From Coprococcus comes ATCC 27758 (lineage in GTDB: Bacteria; Bacillota; Clostridia; Lachnospirales; Lachnospiraceae): a stretch of 64,000 nt of DNA. This document shows, piece by piece, positions 8,903 to 18,365 of the stretch; positions within the stretch are counted from its first letter, which is position 1, and each line of letters begins with the position of its first letter. Location of the stretch: assembly GCF_025149785.1 (NCBI RefSeq), contig NZ_CP102277.1:1302001-1366000 (forward strand), read 5' to 3'. The notes under the pieces are model-generated. The model searched no databases, had not been told where the DNA came from, and saw nothing but the letters and a program-made list of their open reading frames with translations. The position numbers were made by a program, and so were the translations under genes.

Positions 8903-9871
8903 TGGGTGGCCGATTGGATAGGACGACTACGAATTGCTGTAAAGGAATTGCGGCAATAATTATCATGTTGCACCACATATCTTTTCGGTTATCAAATTTA
9001 CCTGTGTATGTGAAACCGATTTGGTACATTGCTTTTCCGATAGTGGGATTCTTCTTCTTTATGTCAGGCTATGGCTTGACCTGTGGGTTACTGCAAAAGA
9101 GAAATTATCTTCAAGGTTTTCTGTCCAAAAGGCTTTTGAACATTATTGCTCCCTATGTGATAGTCGCAATCGTCTGGATAGGACTGGAAATTATCGGGGG
9201 GGGGGCAAACACCTACAAGAGCAATTGCTGAAGTATTTACAATTCGATACATTCAACCGCTTTGGTTTATATGGGTGATTATAGCCGTATACATTGTATT
9301 CTATGCAGTGTTTAACCATACAGAAATCAATGTAGGAGCATATTGGTTTGCGGTTATAACTATTGCTTATATCTTGATAAGTGCTTTTGTTAACCCGCGA
9401 GATGAAATGTATGCATCTATTATTGGAATGCCTCTCGGCATTTTGTGGGCGATGTATGAGAGAAAAATTGATTCTTATTTTGAAATCGGTTTTTTGAGGA
9501 AAGAAATTGTTGCAATTGTAGCTTTTGTAATTTTGTTTATCGGAAGACTCACATTAAGTGTGGTGGGTTTTGATAATCAATTGTTTCAGTCGGTTCTTCG
9601 GAATATTATCACGATAGCATTTATTGTTCCTCTAATTGAATTATTGAAAAAAGTGAAGATACAGAAAAGATTTCTGATTTGGTTAGGAACAATATCTTAT
9701 GAAATTTATATCATCCATCCGTTTATTCTTTATTTCTTTGAAAAGGAGACAACGGAAGGAAAACAAGTAGGTAACTTGGAAATTGTATTGTGGACAATTG
9801 GATTAACCCTACTTTTGTCAAGTGTGTTGCAGATTGTCCAGGATAATTTAGTTAGAAAAGTGAAATTATAA
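8902..9871 (+). pseudogene. Acyltransferase family 3 gene, frameshifted in a poly-G tract (probable phase-variable OFF state)
   Basis: Two adjacent open frames form one membrane O-acyltransferase (acyltransferase_3 / OafA-like). The first (8902-9231) carries the N-terminal CKGIAAIIIMLHHISF and later FFFMSGYGLT. The second, frame +2 relative numbering, resumes just after a run of ten G at 9196-9205 and runs to 9871 with WLGTISYEIYIIHPF, a typical C-terminal motif. With nine G the frames join as I-G-G-G-Q and give a 322-residue protein. The product would acylate (usually acetylate) sugars of the repeat unit at the membrane. As sequenced it is out of frame. A slippage-prone homopolymer rather than random decay is indicated because both halves are otherwise intact. 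Confidence 0.82.
9196..9205 (+). repeat. G10 homopolymer inside acyltransferase gene (candidate phase-variation tract)
   Basis: Ten consecutive G in a gene with otherwise low GC. Nine would restore the frame (ATC GGG GGG GGG CAA). Tracts of this length are prone to slipped-strand mispairing. Confidence 0.9.
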
Positions 9872-9889
9872 AAATGATAGGGGTCTAAA

Positions 9890-10780
9890 ATGAGCAATAT
9901 AACAGTTCTTACACCCGCCTACAATAGAGGAAAACTTCTGGAAAAACTATATGAATCCTTATGTGCTCAGGACTGTAAGGACTTTGAGTGGCTCATTGTA
10001 GATGATGGTAGTACGGATGATACAAGCGAACGTGTCGAGCAAATGAAACAGACGGCAGATTTTCCAATTTCTTATCATAAAAAAGAAAATGGCGGAAAGC
10101 ACACGGCTCTGAATTATGCATATCAGTTTATAAAGGCTCCGTTGACATTTATTGTTGACAGCGATGATTCTCTTACAGTAGATGCAATTTCTTGTGTCAA
10201 TGAGATTTATAAAAAGTACAAAAACGAGAGTGATCTTTGTGGCTTTAGCTTTTTGAGAGGAAAGCCGGATGGTGGATATCTAAGTACATCTGGTGTGCCA
10301 CAGGATGGGATGAAAGAGTCCTATGTTGAGTGCCGAATTAATAGAAATATTGGTGGAGATATGGCGGAAGTATGGTATACGCACTGTCTAAAAGAATATC
10401 TATTTCCTGAGTTTCAAGGGGAAAAGTTTCTAGGTGAGGATATCGTTTGGGTTAGAATGTCTGAAAAGTATAAAATGCGATTCTTTAATCGTGTAATTTA
10501 CATTTCAGATTATCTCGAAGATGGTCTGACTAATAACCGTAGAAAACACAATATAAAGTCCCCGAATGGATGCATAGCTAGAGCAGAGGCATTCTTGGAC
10601 TCGAATGCTTGCATGAAAATAAGAATCAAATCAATGCTGCAGTATCAAATATACGGAAAGTTCGCTGGAAGAAAAAGTGGTGAGCTTTTGAGTAATAGTA
10701 GTGACAAAATTTTATATTGTGCTCTTTTCCTTCCGAGTCAATTATTGTATGGAAAGTGGAAACGAGATATAAAAGAATAA
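9890..10780 (+). CDS. Glycosyltransferase family 2 protein
   Basis: A 296-residue GT-A fold enzyme. The N-terminal strand ITVLTPAYNRGKLLEKLYESL is followed by WLIVDDGSTDDT, GGKHTALNYAY and the DxD-type metal site FIVDSDDSLT. A downstream FLGEDIVWVRMSEKY contributes the usual ED base region. It transfers a sugar from a nucleotide donor to the growing lipid-linked unit at the cytoplasmic face. ATG 9890 lies 18 bases after the acyltransferase stop. AT-rich codon use from here on contrasts with the two GC-rich genes before the acyltransferase. Confidence 0.87.
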   Translation: MSNITVLTPAYNRGKLLEKLYESLCAQDCKDFEWLIVDDGSTDDTSERVEQMKQTADFPISYHKKENGGKHTALNYAYQFIKAPLTFIVDSDDSLTVDAISCVNEIYKKYKNESDLCGFSFLRGKPDGGYLSTSGVPQDGMKESYVECRINRNIGGDMAEVWYTHCLKEYLFPEFQGEKFLGEDIVWVRMSEKYKMRFFNRVIYISDYLEDGLTNNRRKHNIKSPNGCIARAEAFLDSNACMKIRIKSMLQYQIYGKFAGRKSGELLSNSSDKILYCALFLPSQLLYGKWKRDIKE

Positions 10781-10847
10781 TTATGTCATGCAACTGCTCT
10801 AGTTAAAGTGGGATTGAGGAAGATGTGGAGAGGACAAGGATTAGGGA

Positions 10848-11138
10848 ATGAAGAGGGGAGCATATATTTTGCCGTATTTTGACCATCTTCCCAAAGAGTT
10901 TGAAGTTGGAACGCCTATTGTCACAACAGACGTTCCGCTAAATTCTACCTATATCAAAGATTATCAACTTGGCATTGCGAAGAAACAGTGGAATAAATCC
11001 GATTTGAATGACGTGGTTTCTAACAGTGAAATGTATATTGAAAACTGCATGAAATACAGATACAAACTTTCTACAAAACAAAGGGTAGAACAATTTTTAG
11101 AGATAGAAAGAGAAAGGCTTGACGATGGAAAAAAGTAA
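10848..11138 (+). pseudogene. Glycosyltransferase C-terminal remnant (truncated)
   Basis: A 96-residue frame. From residue 19 on (EVGTPIVTTDVPLNSTYI to the C-terminus) it looks like the tail of a GT4-type glycosyltransferase, the loop where the donor-sugar domain normally ends. The preceding hundreds of residues are missing. The first residues (MKRGAYILPYFDHLP) resemble the start of the DUF6625-type protein encoded at 16445, so this may be a deletion fusion of two genes. The start at 10848 has AAGGA seven bases upstream and may be translated, but a catalytic protein is not expected. It overlaps the next gene by 14 bases. Confidence 0.5.
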
Positions 11139-12129
11139 AAAACAATATTTTAATGAAATAAATATAATGCGTGGAATGGCTGTGCTTTGTGTCGTCATTG
11201 GACATTCTTTTAATCCGACAGAAACGCCTACTATTTTGGGTTTTATAAAAAGTTTTGTTTATTGTTTTCATATGCCAGCTTTTTTCTTTATTAGCGGATT
11301 TCTTGAAGGCGAGAAAAGACGTAGCATTAGCGAAAAGAAACAAGCTATTGTAAAAAAAGCTAAGCGGCTGATGGTGCCGTATTTCTTTTTAACAGTGGTC
11401 ACAGCCGTTCTTAAGCTATTATTTGGAGCATTTGCAAGGAATCCACTTAATTATTCTACTCTTGCAGTAGATGTTTTAATTGGAAGAAACAATCCGAATG
11501 GTGGTCTTTGGTTTCTGTATGCTTTGTTTGTTATTTCTATTTTTGGAATCTTATTTGATAGTGTGAGTCGTACGGTTTTAGCGGGTGTTATGTTTGTACT
11601 ATATATGCTAAACACTGTTGTATTAAAACAGTCTGGATATATTGTTGGCTTTTTCTTGAGTTACGCATGGATTTACTTTATGGGCGGTGCTGTGAGAAAG
11701 CATCTTTTTGAAATAATAAAGAATTCCGAACTACTCATGTCAGTAAAAGGAATAGTGTTAATAGCGGTTGTTTCCGTAGGATATATGATGCTTGCGTTTG
11801 TTAGTATTTATAAGTCTCAGTCTTGGAGTTTGGCAACTGCAGTAACCGTTATTGGCGTATTTCTGCTTTTTGTTATTGCAGTGCAGATTGAACATTACCA
11901 TTGTGGAGAAAAGCTATGGATGGTGCTAGGTGATTATGGAATGGATATATATATGATTGGTTATTATGTGCAGCAGGCGATTTTTGTTGTATGTGGAAAA
12001 ATTTTAGGATTTGATTATTTAGTATACGCATGGATGATGCTGTTTTTTGGATTGATTGCTCCGATTTTTCTGTCAAAATACGTCGTTAGAAAAAATCATA
12101 TGCTTTCAACATTGATTCTTGGGAGGTGA
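11125..12129 (+). CDS. Acyltransferase family 3 membrane protein
   Basis: A 334-residue integral membrane O-acyltransferase with about ten hydrophobic segments. Motifs include NEINIMRGMAVLCVVIGHSF (catalytic-type His in the first membrane segment) and FHMPAFFFISGFLEGEKRR, the second family signature. It probably O-acetylates a sugar of the polysaccharide or lipid intermediate. ATG 11125 is preferred over TTG 11119 because AAAGG lies 7 bases upstream of the ATG. Unlike the two other acyltransferase_3 genes in the locus, it has no long G tract, so it would be constitutively expressed. Confidence 0.87.
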   Translation: MEKSKKQYFNEINIMRGMAVLCVVIGHSFNPTETPTILGFIKSFVYCFHMPAFFFISGFLEGEKRRSISEKKQAIVKKAKRLMVPYFFLTVVTAVLKLLFGAFARNPLNYSTLAVDVLIGRNNPNGGLWFLYALFVISIFGILFDSVSRTVLAGVMFVLYMLNTVVLKQSGYIVGFFLSYAWIYFMGGAVRKHLFEIIKNSELLMSVKGIVLIAVVSVGYMMLAFVSIYKSQSWSLATAVTVIGVFLLFVIAVQIEHYHCGEKLWMVLGDYGMDIYMIGYYVQQAIFVVCGKILGFDYLVYAWMMLFFGLIAPIFLSKYVVRKNHMLSTLILGR

Positions 12130-12130
12130 A

Positions 12131-13342
12131 ATGGTGAATTATCTTATTTCTGCATATAGCGTGAACCCTTATAAGGGTTCAGAGGATAGTATTGGTTGGA
12201 ATTGGGTTTTACAGTATGAGAAAAACTATAAAGAAGGAGATAGAATAATCCTTCTTACTAAGAAATTCAATGAGAAGGACACGAGAAGAGGTCTCAAAGA
12301 ATTTAATATACAACATGTCGAATTAGTTATTGTTGATGTCCCTAATGCACTTAACTGGTTCAGAGAAAAGCATTCCGCTTTTCATCATATGTATTATATT
12401 TTATGGCAGCATTGGGCATGGCTTTGGGTTAAACATTCAGGAATCCATTTTGATGTAATTCATCATGTTACTATGAATGATTACAGAATCCCAAGTGAGT
12501 TATATAAGGCTAAAGGTGCAAAGGTGATTTGGGGGCCAATGGGAGGTGCGCAGGTAACACCAAGGCCATTGAAGGTCTATGAAAAGAATCAACTGGTTGC
12601 GAGTTTTAGAGAGTTTGTAAATAAGAGCTGTTCATGGAATCCCTTTTATAAGAAAGCACTGCGCTCATATTATAAGATATATTGCATAAATAATGAAACT
12701 CAAAAGCAAATTTCTCGCATCGTAGGAAAAGATGTGCCATTAATGCCGGAGTTGGCATTAAGAGATGAATACAAAAACCTTCCTATTCGGAAAGGAAACA
12801 ACGATATTCTCAAAATCGTTTTTGTAGGAAGATTGATTGGAAAAAAAGGAATAGCTTTTCTTGTTGACGCTCTTTCTTTGATGCCTACCGATATGAATTG
12901 GGAACTCTTGATTTTTGGTGATGGCGATGATCATGCATTAATTGAAAAACAAATAGCAGATAGTGGTATTGGAAAAAATGTAAAATTAATGGGTAACCGT
13001 CCGCTGAATCAAATTGCTGAAGCATATCAGCAGGCAGATGTTTTTGTTTTGCCGAGTCTTAGAGAAACAAGTGGAAATGTGCTGCTCGAGGCAATGGCAT
13101 ATGCAGTGCCAATAGTTGCATTTGATACAAGTTTTTGTAGGCTGCTAAAAGAAGTTGACTGCGGTGTATTCGTAAATACGGACCAGGCACTTGAAGGCAT
13201 CAAGGAAGACTGGTGCAAAGCAATTGTAACATTAGGACAGGACAAAGAACTGGCAAAGCAGATGGGACTAAATGGTTATAAATATGTGAACAGTAAGCTA
13301 ACATGGGATGAGAAGTATAGAATTATTGTTAACGATATGTAA
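12131..13342 (+). CDS. Glycosyltransferase family 4 protein
   Basis: A 403-residue GT-B enzyme. The N-terminal YSVNPYKGSEDSIGWNWVLQ and WGPMGGAQVTP are typical of a capsule GT4 subgroup. The C-terminal domain has VFVGRLIGKKGIAFLVDAL, ADVFVLPSLRETSGNVLLEA and PIVAFDTSFCRLL. Start uncertain between ATG 12131 (four bases after GGAGG at 12122-12126) and GTG 12134 (spacing seven). The 5' end overlaps nothing; the upstream acyltransferase stops at 12129. Confidence 0.87.
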   Translation: MVNYLISAYSVNPYKGSEDSIGWNWVLQYEKNYKEGDRIILLTKKFNEKDTRRGLKEFNIQHVELVIVDVPNALNWFREKHSAFHHMYYILWQHWAWLWVKHSGIHFDVIHHVTMNDYRIPSELYKAKGAKVIWGPMGGAQVTPRPLKVYEKNQLVASFREFVNKSCSWNPFYKKALRSYYKIYCINNETQKQISRIVGKDVPLMPELALRDEYKNLPIRKGNNDILKIVFVGRLIGKKGIAFLVDALSLMPTDMNWELLIFGDGDDHALIEKQIADSGIGKNVKLMGNRPLNQIAEAYQQADVFVLPSLRETSGNVLLEAMAYAVPIVAFDTSFCRLLKEVDCGVFVNTDQALEGIKEDWCKAIVTLGQDKELAKQMGLNGYKYVNSKLTWDEKYRIIVNDM

Positions 13343-13396
13343 TTGTAGTACTGCTGTATGAAAAATACAGTTTAGCGCATCTATGAGGAGAATATG

Positions 13397-14458
13397 ATGA
13401 AGCAAACAGAAGAAAAAATTAAATTTAGTGTTGTACTGCCAATTTATAATGTGGAAAAATATCTGAATAGATGCCTTGATAGTGTCATGAATCAGACCTA
13501 CAAAAAGCTTGAAATTATTCTTGTTGATGACGGCTCTCCGGATAATTGCCCACAAATGTGTGATAATTGGGAAAAAGTTGATGATCGTATTAAGGTTGTA
13601 CATAAAAAAAATGCTGGTCTGGGTGAGGCGAGAAATTCTGGCTTAGATGTTGCTACTGGAGATTATATTGCTTTTTTTGATAGTGATGACTATATTGATA
13701 CAAGACTGTTTGAAGAATTATATACAGTCATAATTTCAGATAATCCAGATTTGATTGAATTTGGACATCATGACGTTGATAGACAGGGAAATATTACCAA
13801 AACATTTATTCCAAAAACACCGTTGGAAAAGTATGAAGGTGAAGAAGTTTTATCAAAATTCCTACCTGAGTTGATTTGTACAGATCCTAAAACAGGAACA
13901 GCCAGTGACTTGTTAATGAGCGCGTGGAGTTGCTTATATAGAAGACAACTATTGGCAGAATGCAACTTCCATTTTGTCTCCGAAAGAAAGTATATTAGTG
14001 AAGATGTGTATTCGCTAATGAAACTCATGCCGAATGTACATAGTGTTAATGTTGTACATAAGGCATATTATTATTATTGCGAAAATGACCAGTCGCTTAC
14101 ACATGTATATAAGCCAGATCGCTTTGAAAAGCTTGTCGCATTTCAACTGCATTTAGAAGAATTATGTGCATCAGATGTCTACAGCGATGAAGTGAGATAC
14201 AGGATTAAAAGACCTTTTTTGGATAACTTGCTTGCTTGTATGAAAAGCGAAGTCAATTGTGTAAAAGAAATTGGTGTTAAAGAAATCCATCGTTCGATTT
14301 CCCAAATGTGTACAAATAAGATGGTTCAAAAAATTGTATGGATGGTACCAGATGCTAGTTTTTCAAGAGCAAGAAGAATGATTCATTTTTGTATTAGACA
14401 TAAGATGAGTTTCAGCACTATTGCGTTGATAAGAGCTCAACAATATTTAGGGAGATAA
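13397..14458 (+). CDS. Glycosyltransferase family 2 protein
   Basis: A 353-residue GT-A enzyme of the capsule type. It shows FSVVLPIYNVEKYLNRCLDS, EIILVDDGSPDNCPQMCD, NAGLGEARNSGLDVATGDYI and the metal-binding FFDSDDYID. A C-terminal extension of about 150 residues probably binds acceptor or membrane. ATG 13397 is better spaced (six bases) from GAGGAG at 13385-13390 than the adjacent ATG 13394. It probably adds a sugar to the lipid-linked repeat; the specificity cannot be predicted. Confidence 0.88.
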   Translation: MKQTEEKIKFSVVLPIYNVEKYLNRCLDSVMNQTYKKLEIILVDDGSPDNCPQMCDNWEKVDDRIKVVHKKNAGLGEARNSGLDVATGDYIAFFDSDDYIDTRLFEELYTVIISDNPDLIEFGHHDVDRQGNITKTFIPKTPLEKYEGEEVLSKFLPELICTDPKTGTASDLLMSAWSCLYRRQLLAECNFHFVSERKYISEDVYSLMKLMPNVHSVNVVHKAYYYYCENDQSLTHVYKPDRFEKLVAFQLHLEELCASDVYSDEVRYRIKRPFLDNLLACMKSEVNCVKEIGVKEIHRSISQMCTNKMVQKIVWMVPDASFSRARRMIHFCIRHKMSFSTIALIRAQQYLGR

Positions 14459-14462
14459 AAGT

Positions 14463-15740
14463 ATGCGAAGAGAATTATTTATAGTTACACCAAAGAAGTG
14501 CATATTTTGGATACTATACGCATGCATTGTGTTCTCTGTAGCGTATAGTTTGTTTGGTATTAGCCTTTCAACATTCTATTTGTGTGATGTTTTGAATTTG
14601 ATGTTGCTTTACTTTGAAGCAAAGTATATTAAGGAGATTAAAAATCGATGCGCCCCTCTTCTCTATATTTTGATTGCACTTTTGCTGTTTTTAATGGTTG
14701 GCGCTGGAATAAATTATGTAAAACCGTTGCTCATTTTTTGGGGAATAAGAAATCTCTGCCGCTATTTTATATTGTTTTTTGGAGTAATTCTCTTTTTTAC
14801 ACTTGATGATGTCGAAAAAGTGATTCGGTTTTATTTTGCATCACAAATACTTAATGCGCTTGTTGGTATATATAAGTATTTTGTCCTTGGGCTTTTTAGC
14901 GATGATTTTGGTGGAGGAATTTTTTGGGGCGGTGGTGGCTTGAATCCATTCTGCCTGTTGCTTTTATGCTTTTACTCAAGCCTTTATTTTGCTAAAAAAA
15001 CTACATTCAAAAAATTTGCGGTTATTATTGCGGCTACATTTATGCTAGGTGCAATGGCTGAGGAAAAGATGATGTTAATGTTGGCCGTGTTATGCATTAT
15101 TTTGTCAGCACTGATTAATCAATATGTTGAAAAAGGTCTTACAGTTAGAAAGTTAGGTATTCTAGTTGGTTTATTACTGGGCTTTGTGGTTGTTATCAAT
15201 TTGGTTGATCGTTTGGCACCGGATATGTTGAAAATTCTTTTTAATAAAAAGAATTTTATGGATTATGCAACTGCGACTTTTGATGAGGGGTATAGAATTC
15301 CACGTGTCGGATCATTCCAAGTGATTAATAATTTATTCCTGAGAACTCCGATTAAAGAGTGGTTTGGTTTGGGTATTGGTAATTGTGACACATCTGCATT
15401 TTCATTTTTTCAGAGTGACTTTTACAGAGCTTATGGAGACTATAATTATCGCTGGTTTACAAATCAATGGACGTATTTGGAATGCGGAATTGGCGGTTTT
15501 GGATTGTACGTGTTTTTCTTTATTACATTGATTATTACGTTGTTGGCAAAGTTAAAAAGGTATCCTAATGCGATTCGGCCATATATGATTGCAAGTGCTA
15601 TTTTCACAGTCGCTATGATTTTTTTGATGTGGCACAGCTCAGCAATTCGAGTGGATACAGCTTATATAATTTATTTTGGAATGGCAATTGGTTTTGTAGC
15701 AATGCAGTATGATAGCAACGAAATTAAGGAGGATTGCTAA
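14463..15740 (+). CDS. Wzy-like polysaccharide polymerase / O-antigen ligase family membrane protein
   Basis: A 425-residue protein with at least ten hydrophobic segments and a large extracytoplasmic loop before the last membrane spans (around GIGNCDTSAFSFF to YRWFTNQWTYLECGIGG). Sequence conservation in polymerases is poor; the topology, length and position between glycosyltransferases and the flippase point to the repeat-unit polymerase. It would join flipped repeat units on the outer face of the membrane. GGAGAT precedes ATG 14463. A different multi-spanning function cannot be excluded. Confidence 0.7.
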   Translation: MRRELFIVTPKKCIFWILYACIVFSVAYSLFGISLSTFYLCDVLNLMLLYFEAKYIKEIKNRCAPLLYILIALLLFLMVGAGINYVKPLLIFWGIRNLCRYFILFFGVILFFTLDDVEKVIRFYFASQILNALVGIYKYFVLGLFSDDFGGGIFWGGGGLNPFCLLLLCFYSSLYFAKKTTFKKFAVIIAATFMLGAMAEEKMMLMLAVLCIILSALINQYVEKGLTVRKLGILVGLLLGFVVVINLVDRLAPDMLKILFNKKNFMDYATATFDEGYRIPRVGSFQVINNLFLRTPIKEWFGLGIGNCDTSAFSFFQSDFYRAYGDYNYRWFTNQWTYLECGIGGFGLYVFFFITLIITLLAKLKRYPNAIRPYMIASAIFTVAMIFLMWHSSAIRVDTAYIIYFGMAIGFVAMQYDSNEIKEDC

Positions 15741-15741
15741 A

Positions 15742-16464
15742 GTGAATATAAAAAGCATTTTGAGAAAGACCGCTTATGGGTATAAGGCAGAATCATCATC
15801 TTATATTGAACACTTAAGATCGATAGGAATGAAAATTGGAAGCGATTGCATTATATATGTCCCGACAAAGACGCTAATTGATGAGCAGTATCCGTGGATG
15901 ATTACTATTGGTGATCATGTAAGGATTACTGAGGGTGTAAAAATTTTAACACACGATTATTCATGGTCGGTTCTTAAAAATTGTCGGGGGGGGATCCTTG
16001 GAGCTAGTGGTATCGTCGAAATAGGAAACAATGTATTTATTGGTATGAATACAATTATAGAAAGAAATGTGAAAATAGGCGATAACGTTGTGGTTGGAGC
16101 AGGGAGTCTAGTTACAAAGGATTGCGAGTCTGACAGCGTTTATGCGGGCGTTCCAGCGAGAAAGTTGATGAGTATTAATGAATTCTTTGACAAACGTTAC
16201 GCTAAACAAAAGGCTGAAGCGAAAGAATTAGCTCAGAGGTATTATGAGCGTTTTAAACGTCGGCCCGATCCAGAGGTTTTTCATGAGTACTTTATGCTGT
16301 TTGAAACAAAAAGTAGCGTTTTAATAAACAATGTGTTTTCAAATAAGCTTAAGCTAGGCAATACAGAAAAGCAGTCAATTGAGTATATGGAAGAACATGC
16401 TCCTGAATTTTCTAATTATGAAGAATTTATGAGGTATTGTTTTGATGATGAGGAAGAAAAATAA
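15742..16464 (+). CDS. Left-handed beta-helix acetyltransferase (acyltransferase family), poly-G tract in ON frame
   Basis: A 240-residue hexapeptide-repeat acetyltransferase. Repeats such as ITIGDHVRITEGVKI, VEIGNNVFIGMNTIIERNVKIGDNVVVGAGSLV and the closing VYAGVPARKL are typical of sugar O- or N-acetyltransferases using acetyl-CoA; THDYSW holds the probable catalytic His. GTG 15742 is the likely start: AAGGAGG at 15726-15732 precedes it, and the upstream in-frame ATG 15709 lies inside the previous gene. A G8 run at 15986-15993 encodes R-G-G and is in frame, so a change of one G would inactivate it. A C-terminal helical extension of about 80 residues is unusual. It overlaps the next gene by 20 bases. 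Confidence 0.83.
   Translation: MNIKSILRKTAYGYKAESSSYIEHLRSIGMKIGSDCIIYVPTKTLIDEQYPWMITIGDHVRITEGVKILTHDYSWSVLKNCRGGILGASGIVEIGNNVFIGMNTIIERNVKIGDNVVVGAGSLVTKDCESDSVYAGVPARKLMSINEFFDKRYAKQKAEAKELAQRYYERFKRRPDPEVFHEYFMLFETKSSVLINNVFSNKLKLGNTEKQSIEYMEEHAPEFSNYEEFMRYCFDDEEEK
15986..15993 (+). repeat. G8 homopolymer inside acetyltransferase gene (ON frame)
   Basis: Eight G (TGT CGG GGG GGG ATC) in the coding frame. A gain or loss of one would truncate the protein. It matches the tracts at 9196 and 20572. Confidence 0.85.
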
Positions 16465-17425
16465 AAGATGTGTCTTGATTTTACCCTACTTTGGACAATT
16501 TAATAATTATTTCCCGCTTTTTCTTAAATCATGTGAGGCCAACCCTACATACACATGGATGATTTTTACTGACAATGAGTTTAAGTATGTCTGTCCAGAA
16601 AATGTTCATGTTATTAAAACTACACTTGATGAAATACGTAAGATAGCTAACGAAAAATTTGGATTTAAGATTGTACTTGAATCAGCGTATAAATTATGTG
16701 ATTACAAACCTGCCTATGGGTTTCTGTTTGAGAAATACATTAAGGATTTTGATTACTGGGGTCACTGTGATTGCGATTTGATTTTTGGAAACCTCGAAAA
16801 AAATGTTACACCATTGTTGAACGAGGACTATGATAAATTGTTCGCTGCGGGACATTTGACAATATATAAAAACACGTATGATAATAATCGTCGCTTTATG
16901 AAGTCTTTTAAAGGACGCGTTTTATATAAAGAAGCATTTACAACGGACAAAATATTTGTGTTCGATGAAGACTGTAATGGTCACGACAATGTTCATAGTA
17001 TTTTTCGTGAAGATGGAGCAAGGATTTATGAAAAGGATTTAAGCATGAATCCTTCTGTCTTTTCTGCAAAATTTATTAGAGCATTTTATGATGTTTCTAA
17101 ACACGACTTTGTTAATGAAACGTATAAAAAAGCACGGTATTATTGGAATAATGGAAATGTTTTGCGAATCGAGTGGAATGGTTCGAAACTAGTTCAAACA
17201 GAATTTGCTTATATTCATCTCCAAATGCGTAAAATGCGTGTTAAAGTGTCTGTACAAGATGCGTGTTTTGAAATCTTGCCAGATAGGTTTGTTGAGCAAG
17301 AGTTGCCGAAAAATCGTAGCGAACTACATTTGTTAACAATCGGATGGCCATATTTGTACTGGATTGATAAATATAAGAAGCGGGTAACTAGAAAGTGGAA
17401 GAAGATCGTTAGAAAGACAATCTGA
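16445..17425 (+). CDS. DUF6625-like putative glycosyltransferase
   Basis: A 326-residue protein of the capsule-locus family beginning with CVLILPYFGQFNNYFPLFLKS. It carries YWGHCDCDLIFGNLEKNV, where the D-x-D is a plausible nucleotide-sugar/metal site, and MFTDNE-like strand WMIFTDNEF. It is thought to act as a GT-A-like transferase; no substrate is known to me. The start is ambiguous (ATG 16445 or 16448; GAGG at 16431-16434). It begins inside the acetyltransferase gene (20-base overlap). The start of the broken gene at 10848 resembles its N-terminus. Confidence 0.65.
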   Translation: MMRKKNKRCVLILPYFGQFNNYFPLFLKSCEANPTYTWMIFTDNEFKYVCPENVHVIKTTLDEIRKIANEKFGFKIVLESAYKLCDYKPAYGFLFEKYIKDFDYWGHCDCDLIFGNLEKNVTPLLNEDYDKLFAAGHLTIYKNTYDNNRRFMKSFKGRVLYKEAFTTDKIFVFDEDCNGHDNVHSIFREDGARIYEKDLSMNPSVFSAKFIRAFYDVSKHDFVNETYKKARYYWNNGNVLRIEWNGSKLVQTEFAYIHLQMRKMRVKVSVQDACFEILPDRFVEQELPKNRSELHLLTIGWPYLYWIDKYKKRVTRKWKKIVRKTI

Positions 17426-17484
17426 TGATGATATATATATTGTGTCCAGTCATTTAAGAGTACAAGGAAGATGAGGATGAATTT

Positions 17485-18297
17485 ATGATACCTAAAGTAA
17501 TACACTATTGCTGGTTTGGAGGGAATCCTCTTCCAGAAGAAGCAAAGCGTTGTATAGAATCATGGAAAAAGTATTGCCCAGACTACAAGATAATAGAGTG
17601 GAATGAAAATAATTACGATGTGAATAGCAATGAATATATGAAAGCCGCTTATAAAGAAAAAAAATGGGCTTTTGTATCTGATTATGCCAGAATTGATGTC
17701 GTGTATAAGTACGGTGGCATATATATGGACACTGATGTTGAGTTAGTAAAGGAGCTTGATAGTTTTTTAAATGATAGAATGTATTGTGGGTGGGAAATGA
17801 GAGACCCATTGCTAGACAAACTGGGAAGAAGCTATGAGAATTCTGTGGCGTTTGGATTGGGATTTGGTGCAGAGAAAGGTCATCCAGCTTTGAAAAAGAT
17901 TCTTGATTTATATGATAGGATTTCCTTTTATAACGAAGATGGAACTCTGAATTTAATTGCGTGTCCGCATTATCAAACGGAAATCCTAAAAGAATATGGA
18001 CTAGATGATACAAGGAGAACATATCAACACTTAGATGCAGGAATTGTGGTCTATGAAGAAGAAGTGTTTTCGCCGAAGTCACCACTAACAGGGAAAACAA
18101 CAATTACAAACAAAACTGTAAGTATCCATCAATTTTCAATGACTTGGATTAATGCAAAAGAAAGAAAACTTCAGAATATAGAATGGAATCTTACAGAACG
18201 GTTTGGATATGGATTTGCTCATACGGTTACTAAGATTATTTCTTTGCCGTATAGAGTAGAAAAAAAGATAACTAAGATAGTGAAAAAGTCCCAATAA
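17485..18297 (+). CDS. Glycosyltransferase family 32 / capsular polysaccharide synthesis protein
   Basis: A 270-residue GT32-type enzyme. It opens with IPKVIHYCWFGGNPLPEEAKRC and contains WAFVSDYARIDVVYKYGG followed by IYMDTDVEL, the DxD motif that binds Mn2+ and the nucleotide sugar. Length and motif order match the family used in capsule and lipooligosaccharide synthesis (mannosyl-, galactosyl- or related transfer). It is preceded by a 59-base gap and followed by the flippase. Confidence 0.88.
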   Translation: MIPKVIHYCWFGGNPLPEEAKRCIESWKKYCPDYKIIEWNENNYDVNSNEYMKAAYKEKKWAFVSDYARIDVVYKYGGIYMDTDVELVKELDSFLNDRMYCGWEMRDPLLDKLGRSYENSVAFGLGFGAEKGHPALKKILDLYDRISFYNEDGTLNLIACPHYQTEILKEYGLDDTRRTYQHLDAGIVVYEEEVFSPKSPLTGKTTITNKTVSIHQFSMTWINAKERKLQNIEWNLTERFGYGFAHTVTKIISLPYRVEKKITKIVKKSQ

Positions 18298-18365
18298 GGT
18301 TGACTGTGTAGAAATTCGATGTTAAATAATGGAAGGAGTTCTTGGACAATAGTCCGTAAAAGATA

